From: Amoebophrya sp. A120
Taxonomy: Eukaryota; Sar; Dinophyceae; Syndiniales; Amoebophryaceae
Assembly: GCA_905178155.1 (NCBI GenBank)
Contig: CAJINV010000003.1
Location: 8,043,237 to 8,107,236, forward strand
Reading direction: 5' to 3'
Length of the DNA: 64,000 nucleotides
In this document: in pieces, positions 22,298-32,147 of the stretch
How the letters are laid out: each line of letters begins with the position of its first letter
How positions within the stretch are numbered: position 1 is the first letter of the stretch
Made by a program: the position numbers and the translations under genes
The notes under the pieces: generated by a model
What the model was told of the DNA's origin: nothing
The model's database searches: none
Seen by the model: only the letters and a program-made list of their open reading frames with translations

Positions 22298-25200
22298 ATG
22301 TCGTCCGCACGGGCGGAGTTCCTCGAGCAGCAGCGCAAGCTGCTGCAGCTGGAACACGACGAGGAGAAGGCACAGACGACGGAGTTGCTGCAGACGTGTC
22401 GACAGGTGGAGCTGTCCGACGCTGGGGTTGCGATTCTGAAGCTGTACTTGCACAACAAAGAGCTCAAGCTTTCGACGGGCTTGTATGGGAAAACCGGCGC
22501 CACCCTGACGCGGTACCATCCGGAGGACCTCCTTCCCGCGCACCGGCTGTCGCCGGGCGACATCGTTGGCGTATTCGACACGGCGAATCCGTTGCACGGC
22601 GTGAAGCCCATTGTGGAGGCGATTGTCAGCAAGGTGCGCGCCAAAGAAATCGAGCTGGTGTTTTCGGGCAAGGTGGACGAGGACGTCTTTCCGCTCCATG
22701 TGGGCCCCTACCACATTGCGGTCATCGCCTCCGATGTCACGATGAGTCGGTACAAGTACACCTTGCAGGACTTGGAGGCTCAGTTCGCGTTGCTCGGAGA
22801 CTTCGGAAAGAGCGGCGGCGGCGGGTCCTCGTCCTCCGCGGGGGAAAGAAACAAAGTGGTCGAGCTTTGTTTTGCTTCTGGAGACACGAATTTGAGCAAG
22901 CAAAATTCCCCGTCCGCTAGTTCAGTTAACGGTGGAGGTGCACCTGGTGAGGTAGTTTTTCCGAGGTTCCTCGATGATTTTCCGGTCCAAGGCATGATGC
23001 AAGGTTGTAAACAGGAGGACCACGATGACGACCGAGTCGGCGTTGGGCCAGCTGCGACCTGGACGAGTTTTCGCTGCGCGCCAGCGCACCGACTGAATGA
23101 GCCACAGCAGCAAGCGGTCCGGAACGCGCTGAGGTCACAGGATCTGCACGTGATCCACGGCCCGCCTGGGACGGGGAAGACAACCACCTGCGTGGCTTTC
23201 ATCCTAGAGTGCGTTGCGCGGGGCATGCGGCTACTGGTCTCGGCGCCCAGCAATGTTGCAGTGGATAATTTACTGCACAAGGTCGCGCAGCACCTCCCGG
23301 CGTCGTGCCTGGTGCGCATCGGGCATCCCGTCCGCGTAGACGCGGATCTGCAGAAACTCACGCTCGACGGGCGCGTCGCGGGCACTGAGCAAGCGGCACT
23401 TTGTCGGGACATCGAAGTGGAGATCAAGGAGCATCTCGCGGCGCTTCGCAGCAAGAACAACAGTGGAGGTTCCTCCAAGAACAAAAATGCGGGCGGAGGG
23501 AGTGCATCCACCTTCGCCAACCGACGTTTGCGGAAGGAGGAGCTGTCCAAGCTGCGCAAGGAACTGAAAAAGCGGTCTACCGACGCCGTGAAGGGGGTGC
23601 TGGCCTCTGCGCAAGTGGTCTTCTGCACCTGCGCGGGGGCGAGCGAGGTGAAGAAGCGGTTTTTGCTTCGGGGAGGTTCTAGAAACGATGGCCGGGGAGC
23701 GGAACCACAGCAAGCGTCTTCAATAGATCCGTCGTCGCTGTTCGACGTCGTTTTGGTAGACGAGGCCGCGCAAACGCTGGAGGTGGCATGCTGGATTCCG
23801 CTGCTGTGCGGACGGCGTGCCGTCTTGGCCGGTGATCACAACCAGTTGGCGGCCACGGTGAAAAGCGAAGAAGCCGCGCGCCAGGGGCTCGACCGCACGC
23901 TGTTCGGCCGGATGATCGAGCGGTTCGGAGACCGGGTCAGTAGTCTGCTCAGCATCCAGTATCGCATGCACGACATCATCATGGGGTGGAGCAGCGCCGA
24001 GTTTTACGATTCCCGGCTGGAGGCTGCGGAAGAAGTGCGCGCGCGCACGCTGCTGGGGACTGATGGAGGTGGGAGCAATAGTAGTACAGATACTGGAACA
24101 ATTACAATCGCTGCACAAGGCGGGCCAGCTACGAAATCTCCTAGCGGTTATTGTTTTCCCAGCGCGCATCCGCTTGTATTCGTCGACACGGTGGGGAACC
24201 ACCGCTGCCGGGAACAGGAGCCCGAAAATAGCACTGCCGGAGGACAGCATCAACAGCAGGCACGACCTGGGAAAGTGAAAAGCATCCTTCAGCAGGCCAG
24301 CAGCGCGCGGTGCAACCCGGGCGAGGCAAGGATCTTGCTTGGATATGCGAAGTGGTTGCAGAAAACCTTAGCAGTTCGGAAACCGGAGGAGGCAAAGCAG
24401 ACAAGCATCTGTGTGATCACGCCGTACAACCAGCAGGTGGACCACTTGCGGTTGCTGTTTGCGGAAGCGGGACTCGGCAACATCCCCGTGAACACGGTGG
24501 ACAGCTACCAGGGCCGGGAGGCCGACGTGGTGTTGCTCAGTCTGGTGCGTAGTAACGAAAATGCAGAAGTTATCCAGAGTGAAAACATCCCCAGCCCAAA
24601 GTCAAGATGCGAATTTTGCGGAATACAAGTCCAGATCTTTTGAGACTGAGGCATGAAAACTTTGGGTTCGCAGTGTAGTCGTTCCGTAGCTAGTCCGCAT
24701 GCATCACGAATTCACTGCATTGTCCACCTAGGGGTATCGGCAGAGGCTAAGTCTGTTCTAACGCCCAGGTATTGGCAGAGGCTAAGTCTGTTCTAACGCC
24801 GACCCGCCAGGAGTCAAATGGTGCTACTACTCCTACTGCATTGTCCGGATAAGCGCCGCGTGACAGATTCCCAAAAACTAGTACGTAGAATATGCCTCTC
24901 ATGTTGGAGACCCGCATGAGAAAGATCCTCAGCACGCAAATTTGCATGACAATATCGGGGGGTCGGGGTCGTTTTTCCACAGGATAGAGGTGGGATTTTT
25001 GAGTGATTTCCGGCGGCTGAATGTAGCAGTGACGCGGGCGAAAAAGCACGTGTTGATCGTCGGCAATTCGACCACCATCTGTAGCGACGAGGTGCTGGCC
25101 AGCCTGTATCAGTACGCGCTGCAGCGGGGCAAGGTTGTGTTTGCTAGCGAAACAGTATCTGAAATGCTCGATACGGTTGCAGTAGCGGATGCCGCAAAGT

Positions 25201-26477
25201 TGACCGTTGAGGACGGCGCGGAGTGCGGGCCTTTCGAACCAGAGATCGCGAGCGATGGGGCTTCGCTCATGGCCAACTCGGCGGGGGCGTCCCGAAAAAA
25301 GAAGCAAGCACTGCAGCTCGTGGCGGGAATGGTCGAAAAGGATCCGCAAGATGGCGGGAGGGGTCGCGGCGAAGGAACGACTTCTTCGGAGCAGGTGGGG
25401 ACAAACGCAAACACGAAGACAAGCACCGGCCCCGCACCGATGCAGATGTCGGCGGAAGAAATAGAGAAGCGGCGAAAAAAGTTCATTGCAACGCTCGAGG
25501 AGTTTTTGATGAAGCACGACGACCCAGACAGCGCCCGAAAAGAGTTCCACGATTTTCCAAAGTCGCTCAACGCTCGGGAGCGACTCATTGTTCACGAGGT
25601 GTGCGAGAAGTTGGGCGTGCAATCGGAGAGCCAAGGGGAAGGCAAGAAGCGCTTCGTTCGGGTGTTTCGAAGTAGTGATGTCGGAGCAGCGCCAAGCGGA
25701 CCAGCGTCTGTGGGTGACGTTAAACAAGGCAAAGAAGAAGCTGTACCACGCGCATTTTCGCCGGAGAAAAGGGTTGCGGGGGAAGAGAGGGATGAACTAC
25801 CGCAGGATCAGTCTAGTGTTGCAGCTGACCCGGTGTCATTGTCACAGGGAGCAGTGCCGGAAAGCGCTGTCGTACAGACGCGTGCGAAATTAGGTGCCGA
25901 ATCGCCGCCTGCGAGCACGCACGAAAAGCATGAAACGCTTTCCGAGCAAGCAGAGCCGGCATCTGCGGACGCAGGGAGTGAACTTCTAAGAGATTTGGCG
26001 CGCCAGCGAGAAGAGCGTCAACGCCGACGCATGGAGGAAGCGGAGGCAGCGAGGAAGCTGGAAAAGCACCAGAAGCTACAGGCGAAGAAGCAGCAGAAGG
26101 AGAAAAAGAAGCAGCAGCAAGCGAGTGGCGCTAAGGAAGAAGAGGAAGACGACTTCGATGCGATTTTGGACGATTTCACGGAGAAATTCCCCCGTGGAAA
26201 GTGCACTGTCTGTAAGGTGAGTGTCAAGCACCTCACAGAGGAATTTACGACTTGCGAGTACTGCCGGAGAACCTTTTGCTTTCAGCACCTGCAGGCGGAA
26301 CTGCACGGCTGCGGTGATGCAGCCAAGCAAAAAGAGCGAGCGCAGCGTAAACACACACTGAACCCAAATAAACCAAAGGGGCCCACGGACGCGCCGCACC
26401 GCCGCGCACAAGTTGCTTTGCAGGAGAAGCTGCGTGATGCGGCGAGCGAAAGAAGTAAAAAGCCCAACAAACAGTAA
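22298..26477 (+). CDS. IGHMBP2: IGHMBP2/SMUBP-2-type SF1 helicase (helicase + R3H + AN1 zinc finger)
   Basis: Exons 22298-24568 and 24990-26477, 1,252 residues, phase 0. Helicase motifs appear in order: motif I HGPPGTGKTTT (~285), Ia SAPSNVAVDNLL, II VDEAAQT (~485), III AGDHNQLAATV (~511), IV SIQYRMH (~551), V NTVDSYQGREADVV (~731), VI RRLNVAVTRAK (~765). The N-terminal half has the 1B-type beta-barrel region expected of UPF1-like helicases. Next comes an R3H domain (~928-985, SLNARERLIVHEV with Arg-x3-His). It is followed by a Lys/Gln/Glu coiled linker and a C-terminal AN1-type zinc finger (~1161-1205, CTVCKVSVKH...CEYCRRTFCFQHLQAELHGC). This helicase-R3H-AN1 order is specific to IGHMBP2 among SF1B helicases. 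It is a 5'-3' RNA/DNA helicase linked to ribosomes and translation in animals. The intron splits the region between motifs V and VI and is introner-like. Joining at the proposed sites yields SNENAEVGFLSDF, as the family requires. Confidence 0.9.
24569..24989 (+). mobile_element. Introner-like intron with imperfect terminal inverted repeats
   Basis: This 421-nt GT-AG intron inside the helicase core starts GTTATCCAGAGTGAAAAC and ends with a related reverse complement (gtcgtttttccacaggatag, then ag). The ends match the kinase intron at TATCC, the G-rich trinucleotide, AAAAC and the following C-run. The flanking exon bases (gaagt before, gaggt after) look like a short imperfect target duplication. 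The homology constraint of helicase motifs V-VI makes this splice position secure. Confidence 0.7.
24734..24800 (+). repeat. Two tandem copies of a 35-bp unit inside the helicase intron
   Basis: The unit gtatcggcagaggctaagtc... (starting 24734) is repeated at 24769 with one substitution over 32 bases. It lies within the introner-like intron and has no counterpart in the other two. Confidence 0.8.
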
Positions 26478-26975
26478 AATGCAACAAGGTCAACGGCAAA
26501 ATGGAAGGGCACGCTCTTGCGATGAAATCGTCTTTCGAGATGACAATCTACTACGCAGAACTTGTGTTGTGCTGAAGTACGGAGAAACAGCAAAAAAACA
26601 GATCACTTCGTGGCGCTCTTGCAATGAGCTATCCTCATGTCGCGCCCTGGAAGTTGTGCTGTTGTTCATCGTCTTTACGTATGTCCGTGCAATAAAGCCG
26701 GGAGGAGGTGGGCGTTAGTTTCTGCTCCAATCTATACACTGAGTGCACCGAAGATGAATGTTGTACTAAGTATATCTGAGTGAGGAGTGAGCATCACTTT
26801 GCAGAGGACTGTGTGATGAAGTGTCGCGGCAGCTTGTGTTGTGTTGTGTTTCTTGTGGTTTCCTTGGACGTAGTCGGTGTCCCGTGTCCGGTTCGCTGTA
26901 CTAGAATTGTGTCTACGAGGAGCGCGATCGTGCGTTTGCTTGCACAGAGAACGCAACGTCTACAAGATCAAGATC
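26478..26975 (+). other. Intergenic spacer
   Basis: Short T/G-rich spacer, no coding block. An in-frame upstream ATG at 26877 would add 33 Cys/Arg-rich residues to the next gene but lacks coding character. Confidence 0.4.
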
Positions 26976-27449
26976 ATGCCTGCCACTGCTGCTCGAGTGG
27001 TCGCGTCCGACCACGACCGGGTGCGGGCCATTACCAGCGCTGCGGCTGCGAAAGCCGAAGAGGTCCGCATGAAGCAGGAACTGATGGCAACGCTGCAGCA
27101 GGACGCAGGAAGGACAGCAGATGGGAAGGTGTTGCAGCTGTCTCTCATGACGAAGCACCTAGAAGAAGAACAACGAAGCACCATGAGAGCGCACGCTCGG
27201 ACCAGCACTGGTCCCGTCTCTACGTCGAGTTACGCAAGCGAACGGAGCCTCGATGCTCTGCTGTCGGAAATGGAGCGGGCAGCGGAGGGTAGGCCCCCCA
27301 AACAGTACATCGTCGAGGGGTGTGCACAGCTGTTTGGCCAGACCGAGGGCGACAAGAGAGTCGATCACTCGAGTGCCGGGGTCACGTCACGGCGAGACAT
27401 GTGCCTGGAGCTTGCACTGATCGGAAAGCTACAATCGCCAATTGCGTAA
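26976..27449 (+). CDS. Small helical protein of unknown function, possibly truncated
   Basis: From ATG 26976 (agatcATGcc) the ORF gives 157 residues. It has an Ala/Arg/Glu-rich helix (~10-70, AAAAKAEEVRMKQELMATLQQD), a Ser/Thr linker, then LDALLSEMERAAEGRPPKQYIVEGCAQLFGQ and a short tail ending SPIA. The stop TAA overlaps a consensus donor (gc|gtaagt). The same frame reopens right after it for 33 codons (ETAQQRLEKANYNWMKSS). This second stretch is near-identical in DNA to 43361-43412. So the gene may continue by splicing or may have suffered a nonsense change. No family recognised. Confidence 0.55.
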   Translation: MPATAARVVASDHDRVRAITSAAAAKAEEVRMKQELMATLQQDAGRTADGKVLQLSLMTKHLEEEQRSTMRAHARTSTGPVSTSSYASERSLDALLSEMERAAEGRPPKQYIVEGCAQLFGQTEGDKRVDHSSAGVTSRRDMCLELALIGKLQSPIA

Positions 27450-27520
27450 GTAGTACTACAAGAGACTGCTCAACAGCGTTTGGAAAAAGCAAACTATAAC
27501 TGGATGAAAAGCTCCCGTTC

Positions 27521-27896
27521 TTGTTCTCCGTTCGCCAACCCGGTCCGCTCGTAGCGCTAGGCGCCAGTGCGCACAGTAAGCAAGTGAGTCGCGCCGTGGC
27601 CGTCCCCGGGGGGCGTTCTCTGGCCTTACTTTGCAATCAACTCCACGTAGCAGGAACGAACAGCGGAAGAAGAGAGCTGCTAGCATCGCAGGCAGAAAAG
27701 TATCAACGCCAGCTACAAGAACAGCTCCAGGGGGCTCCCGCATTCTTCCTCCTCCTCGTCGTCGACCCTTTGTCGTTCCCGGCAAGTCCGCAATCGCCAC
27801 ACTCGTGCAGTCGAGTTCGACGTGTCGGCCTTTTCGTCTTCGGCCTTCTCAGCAAAAGCACGAAGTGGCCCTAGTTTTGAATGTCTCGAAAAATAA
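27521..27896 (+). pseudogene. Frameshifted partial copy of the gene at 28687-29514
   Basis: The reading frame through 27560-27735 gives AVAVPGG...LCNQLHVAGTNS, then GRRELLASQAEKYQRQLQEQL. This parallels LAVPES...LRNHLHAENNRE, then RRELAAKAEKYQHKLQLQN in the gene 1.4 kb downstream. After that point the match moves to a second frame: a Ser run, then VSAFSSSAFSAKARSGP against VSSSAFSAKTPSG, and a stop at 27894-27896. No good GT-AG pair removes the shift, so I read it as a decayed tandem duplicate with a frameshift in the poly-Ser region. It could be a still-used exon set with an unseen intron. Confidence 0.6.
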
Positions 27897-28686
27897 TAAA
27901 CGCTCCCGAGCTGCCCGGTGCAAGAAAAAGAATCGTTCGCGTAGTGCCGTCTATCTTCTGATTCAAAGGTGGAGTTGGACGTATATCCACCATGAACCGC
28001 CGCTCTCGACGCCAGTAGATGTTCGGGTTTATTGATCTTCAACCGACATCATTGTTTGAATTCAGTATCCATGGACGTCTCAAAATGTTGGCAGGAGCGA
28101 ACACAAGAGCTGCTTTGTTTACTTCTGCGACATAGTTAGCTGAGCGAGAGAGAACAACATTTGCGTTGTTTGAGGCCATTACTCTTGACAGTGTGCTGGT
28201 TTCATAGATGTCTTGATTGACGAAGAAAAGGCGCAGCAAGAAATTTTGGAAATTGAAGTCAAAAGAGCATTCTGATTCTCTGTATTTATGCCCGCCGCGC
28301 CTTGCGCCCACAGGTTCATGTACTTATCTGCAGGCGAAGCTAAAAATAGGAGCCGCAGATCATGATCGACCTGTATCTATTCGGCAAACCAGTATGGGGT
28401 GTATTTACATGTAGGCTGATGCCGGTGTTTACCGCGCTAGTGAAGCCGTTCAGCTCCACACAGAACAGAAAAATAGAAATACGGAACTAACTTCGCACTC
28501 TCCTCTTTCTTTTCTGCTTTCGCCATGCTTCTGCGTGCTCTTTTTTCGACCTCGAAATTGGATGCAAGAATACAAGATAGCGGCTTCATCTACAGTCTGT
28601 ATCTTAGCATGATATATTGAGTTTGCTCGTGTGACAACTGTGCCTCTACAAAGAAAAGTTTAAGTTTGTTCGGACAAGAACAAGTG
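27897..28686 (+). other. Intergenic spacer
   Basis: AT-rich with scattered short ORFs, no coding block, no repeat recognised. Confidence 0.45.
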
Positions 28687-29514
28687 ATGGAGGAGGCGAA
28701 GAACGATGGCCCCTCTGGGCCGCCTCGACCATCAGACAACGCCGCGCGCCTTCTTCCCCCGAGCAAATGGGTCGACGTCGGTGCTCTAAAAAATACCAGA
28801 CACCCTTGGTATGGCTACCAACAAAAGAGGCGGGAGAACGGAAAAATGAAGTGGTGGAGGATGGCGCCGAAAACGCTGGAGAGTTGTGAAAAAGAAGGAA
28901 AGAGCACATGTTCAGGCGTCGTTGCCATTGATTCGCGGCACGCAGCGCCGCTCGCTGTTCCGGAATCTGCGGAAAAAGCCAACTTTCTGCGGAACCACCT
29001 CCATGCCGAAAACAATCGGGAGCGAAGAGAACTAGCTGCGAAGGCAGAAAAGTACCAGCACAAGCTGCAGTTGCAGAATTGCAGGGCTTCCGCATCATCA
29101 TCGTCGTCGTCTTCATCTTCCTTTTCCTCATCGTCGACGAGCAGGCGACCCCTGCAAGTCTCTGCCCATTCCCACACCCTTGAAGACGCAGCCGACTCGT
29201 CGACAGTTTCTTCTTCGGCCTTCTCAGCAAAAACACCAAGCGGCGAAAAGCCACCGCTGTGGGCGATCGAGGACGGGTTGAAGTCATCTGCTGCTTGCGT
29301 CCAGCGCACAGCAAATGCGATGTCAAGCGCGGCGCTCTCGGCGGAAGATCTCGTGCTGCCGCCGAATGTGCCAGCACCGACGAGCAATGACATCCCGGAT
29401 GACGTTCATTGCATCGAGCTCATCGAAATAGTATGCCGTGTCAAGAAGTTTCTTTCCTCGCCACAGTTGCTGCCATCGGACAACCGGAATGAAAATGGCA
29501 GGATCTATGTGTAA
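28687..29514 (+). CDS. Unknown protein with poly-Ser tract; parent of the upstream decayed copy
   Basis: An ORF of 275 residues from ATG 28687. It has a polar N-terminus, then AEKANFLRNHLHAENNRERRELAAKAEKYQHKL (a helical, charged block at ~100-135), a run of about a dozen serines (~142-155), VSSSAFSAKTPSGEKPPLWAIEDGL, and a hydrophobic/acidic C-terminal block (NDIPDDVHCIELIEIVCRVKKFLSS). I recognise no family. The helical block and the AFSAK motif are preserved in the copy at 27521-27896, so they are probably the functional core. The sequence ata|gtatgc at about 29430 and gt|gtaatt at 29510 are possible donors. The gene could therefore run into the exon at 29687. Confidence 0.6.
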   Translation: MEEAKNDGPSGPPRPSDNAARLLPPSKWVDVGALKNTRHPWYGYQQKRRENGKMKWWRMAPKTLESCEKEGKSTCSGVVAIDSRHAAPLAVPESAEKANFLRNHLHAENNRERRELAAKAEKYQHKLQLQNCRASASSSSSSSSSFSSSSTSRRPLQVSAHSHTLEDAADSSTVSSSAFSAKTPSGEKPPLWAIEDGLKSSAACVQRTANAMSSAALSAEDLVLPPNVPAPTSNDIPDDVHCIELIEIVCRVKKFLSSPQLLPSDNRNENGRIYV

Positions 29515-29686
29515 TTTTATGTGCCCCCCATTCAAGGTTGAACTTGCGTGGCAACTCAGTTTGGGCTGACCACTTGTACTCGTATGGCTTTCATCGCTCT
29601 TTTTTTTGTAAGTGTAGATCGTTGAATGCAGTGTGCAGAGCGTAAAAGAACAAGTCGATGGAAAGAAAAGGACTGCACTGGGATAA

Positions 29687-32023
29687 GTGAGTCAAGACAT
29701 CGATCTAGAAACCCACCTCTTGCCTCCTAAATTTGTCGCGAAACTTCACAAGCCGCACAGGTCCCACAAGGGGTTGCTGAAATCGCTGAAATGGTACAGA
29801 GGCAGTCACAGTGCGACACAGACATTTGCGAACGTCTGCAATCCATCCGGTAAGTATCACTTTCGTGTGTCTTGCATTTTTAGAGGATTTTTTTTTGGTC
29901 GTTGCTCATGCTGTTATAGGAGAATATGAATAAAGCGAACACCCGAACATTGAAAGAACGTTGGGTGAATTTCTTGGAGCCCATCTATGAGCACGAAAAA
30001 CATTCCCACGCACAATACCGATACGTAATTTCTTTGAAAACAGCAACGAACGTTGGTCCTTTTTCATAATAAAACAGCACACAACTCGCCAGAATCGCCA
30101 TGGTTGTGCAGAAGTTTTTCCGAGATACGCAATTACTTCGATCGAGAACGAGATCTGCTTGCTGCGGCTGCCCGTGCAAATTCAGGGGAGAGCGAACTAT
30201 CGCGCGAGGATATTTTGTTCAACGAGATTTTTACCTATTTCAAAGAGCGGGCCGTCTTGGTGTGGTTGTTACGACGAATTCGAGATGCAGAGCAGGGCAG
30301 CGCCAGAAACAGTAACGCTGCTGCGGATAACGTGGATGCAAATCTTCAGTCGACAAGCTCTAGTACAAGGACACTGCTCGAGAACAGCCACGCCATGCGA
30401 CTGCTGGGCAAAAAAGGAGCAGAACGCTTAGAGAAGCAACGCGTACCAGCTCGTTTGGCGGCACTGGATTCGGAGATCAATACTGGAAGCACCAGAAGCA
30501 ACCATCACAACAATGCACAAGTTACCTGCGCTGCCGAACCGCAACCAGCAGCGGGAGCAGGTTTTGCACAAGTAAAGAAACAACAAGAGCCGGACTCGCC
30601 AGGAGTAGTAGACAACCGCTCCAAGATCATGATCAAGAGAGAACAGGAAAACCCTGGCAACAACCCATCCGCGTCGCTGTCCAGGCAGGGCGGTTCCAGT
30701 CAGCACCAGCCAGCAGCGAATTCTTTTTCTGATTTTGAAAAAAGCGGAAAAACTAGCATCAAGCAAGAGGAAAGATCATTGGCGTCACCGATGGTTAGCG
30801 AAACTCCTATTTTGAAAGCTGAGTCTCCTGGTTCTCCCGACGGGCAATTCAAGGCAGAAGTGCCTCCTCCTGAAAACGTGACGAGTGAAAGATCCATCAA
30901 GCGGGACCCAGAGCTGATCACCACGAGTTCGGGCGGAGAGCGAGAGAACTGCGCTCCCACGATCCGAATCAAGTGCGAGCCCACCTCACCCGGGGCCGCT
31001 GATCGTCGCCGCAGCCGGGTCAACTGCGAGCCTGAATGCACGAGCAGACGCGATCCCGTGCGCATTAAGAAAGAGCCCACTGCACCAACGTCGCCGGAAT
31101 CACCCCGGTTTCGGGTCAAGCAAAGTCTCATCTTCCAAAATAATTGCAAGGAGGCGGGAACATTGCGCATCAAGAAGGAGCAGCACTCGCCTTCCACTAA
31201 AACGCAGTCGAAACGTATCGGCTTTTTGGGGCGTCCACTGCAACAAGTGAAGCGGGAGGCTGCACCCGTTTCCGTGAATAGGTCTGCAAACAAAGCGACA
31301 TGCGAAACACAACAAAACGGAGGTGGGCATTTGGTTGGTGACGAGAAAAGCAAAAAGAAGCAATCCCAATCGGATTCGTCGCTTCCCTCCTGCGCGACCG
31401 CAGCAAAGCGTGAACGTCCACTGGAAACCGAGCACGAAGATACCAGCAGCGATGATGGCGCTTCAACTTTTCTTCCAGCGAGGGTACTAGAAGGGAGAAA
31501 GATCATATCTTGCCGTCAGCTGAGCAACATGGCTGAGCCAAGAGCCCGCAACTTGTCCACGGTAGCAGAGAAGGCCCAAGAAAAACAAGCCGATCAGCGG
31601 CTCACCTCCTGCATCCAAGACACCACCCACCCACCCGCCAAGATCTTGCTGAAAAGCGAAAACTATCCAGACGTGAGCGGATGGTATTTCCTGACGCATA
31701 CCGTGACGCAGGTCGGGGGCCTGATCTACCCGATGTACAAATCGGATCTTGCCACTGGCAAGCCGGTTTTCACGTTCGGCGCAACGCAAACCGGACGTGA
31801 CGACGTAACCGGAGTGGACCTGGTGCAGTGGGGGATATGTGGGCCACTCGGCACGAAAACGCTCTATCCAAGGAGACCGGACCTCTTGTCCAAGAAGTTG
31901 AAAGATCATCAGAACAAGCATGCAGACAAGCACAAAAAACAAAAAGTTCAGCGCCGGCGCCGAGAGTTGCACGCTCCCGGCGACAACAATTCCTTTTTCG
32001 GTGGACGTGACGGAAAAAAATAA
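29687..32023 (+). CDS. Protein with an array of SUMO-acceptor motifs (5' partial model)
   Basis: Exons ~29687-29849 and 30093-32023 join in phase 1 with a strong donor (ccg|gtaagtat) and acceptor (cgccag|aa). The second exon has no early ATG in frame, so an upstream exon must carry the start. About 698 residues are visible. The N-terminal ~120 residues look folded (SFSEIRNYFDRERDLLAAAARA, ILFNEIFTYFKERAVLVWLLRRI). The middle contains about ten hydrophobic-Lys-x-Glu/Asp sites within ~340 residues: IKREQE, IKQEER, LKAES, FKAEV, IKRDPE, IKCEPTSP, IKKEPTAPTSP, IKKEQHSP, VKREA, LKSEN. Several are followed by Ser-Pro, the phosphorylation-dependent sumoylation pattern. A conserved-looking C-terminal block (YPDVSGWYFLTHTVTQVGGLIYPM...VQWGICGPLG) precedes a Lys/Arg-rich tail. 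A nuclear, SUMO-regulated scaffold is my inference. Confidence 0.65.
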
Positions 32024-32147
32024 GCCACGCACAAGCTGTATCTATGTATGATTAGCGCTTTTGGATAAGTTGGTTTGTCTCCTGGATAATCTAGAGGGCC
32101 GCTGTAATGCGCGGGCCGGGTCCGTGTCGCCCGCTCATCTTGCCACA

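Noticed and set aside
26877-26975. Upstream in-frame ATG extending the small helical protein
   Set aside because: The added 33 residues are Cys/Arg/Val-rich and unlike the body. ATG 26976 begins at the change to coding composition.
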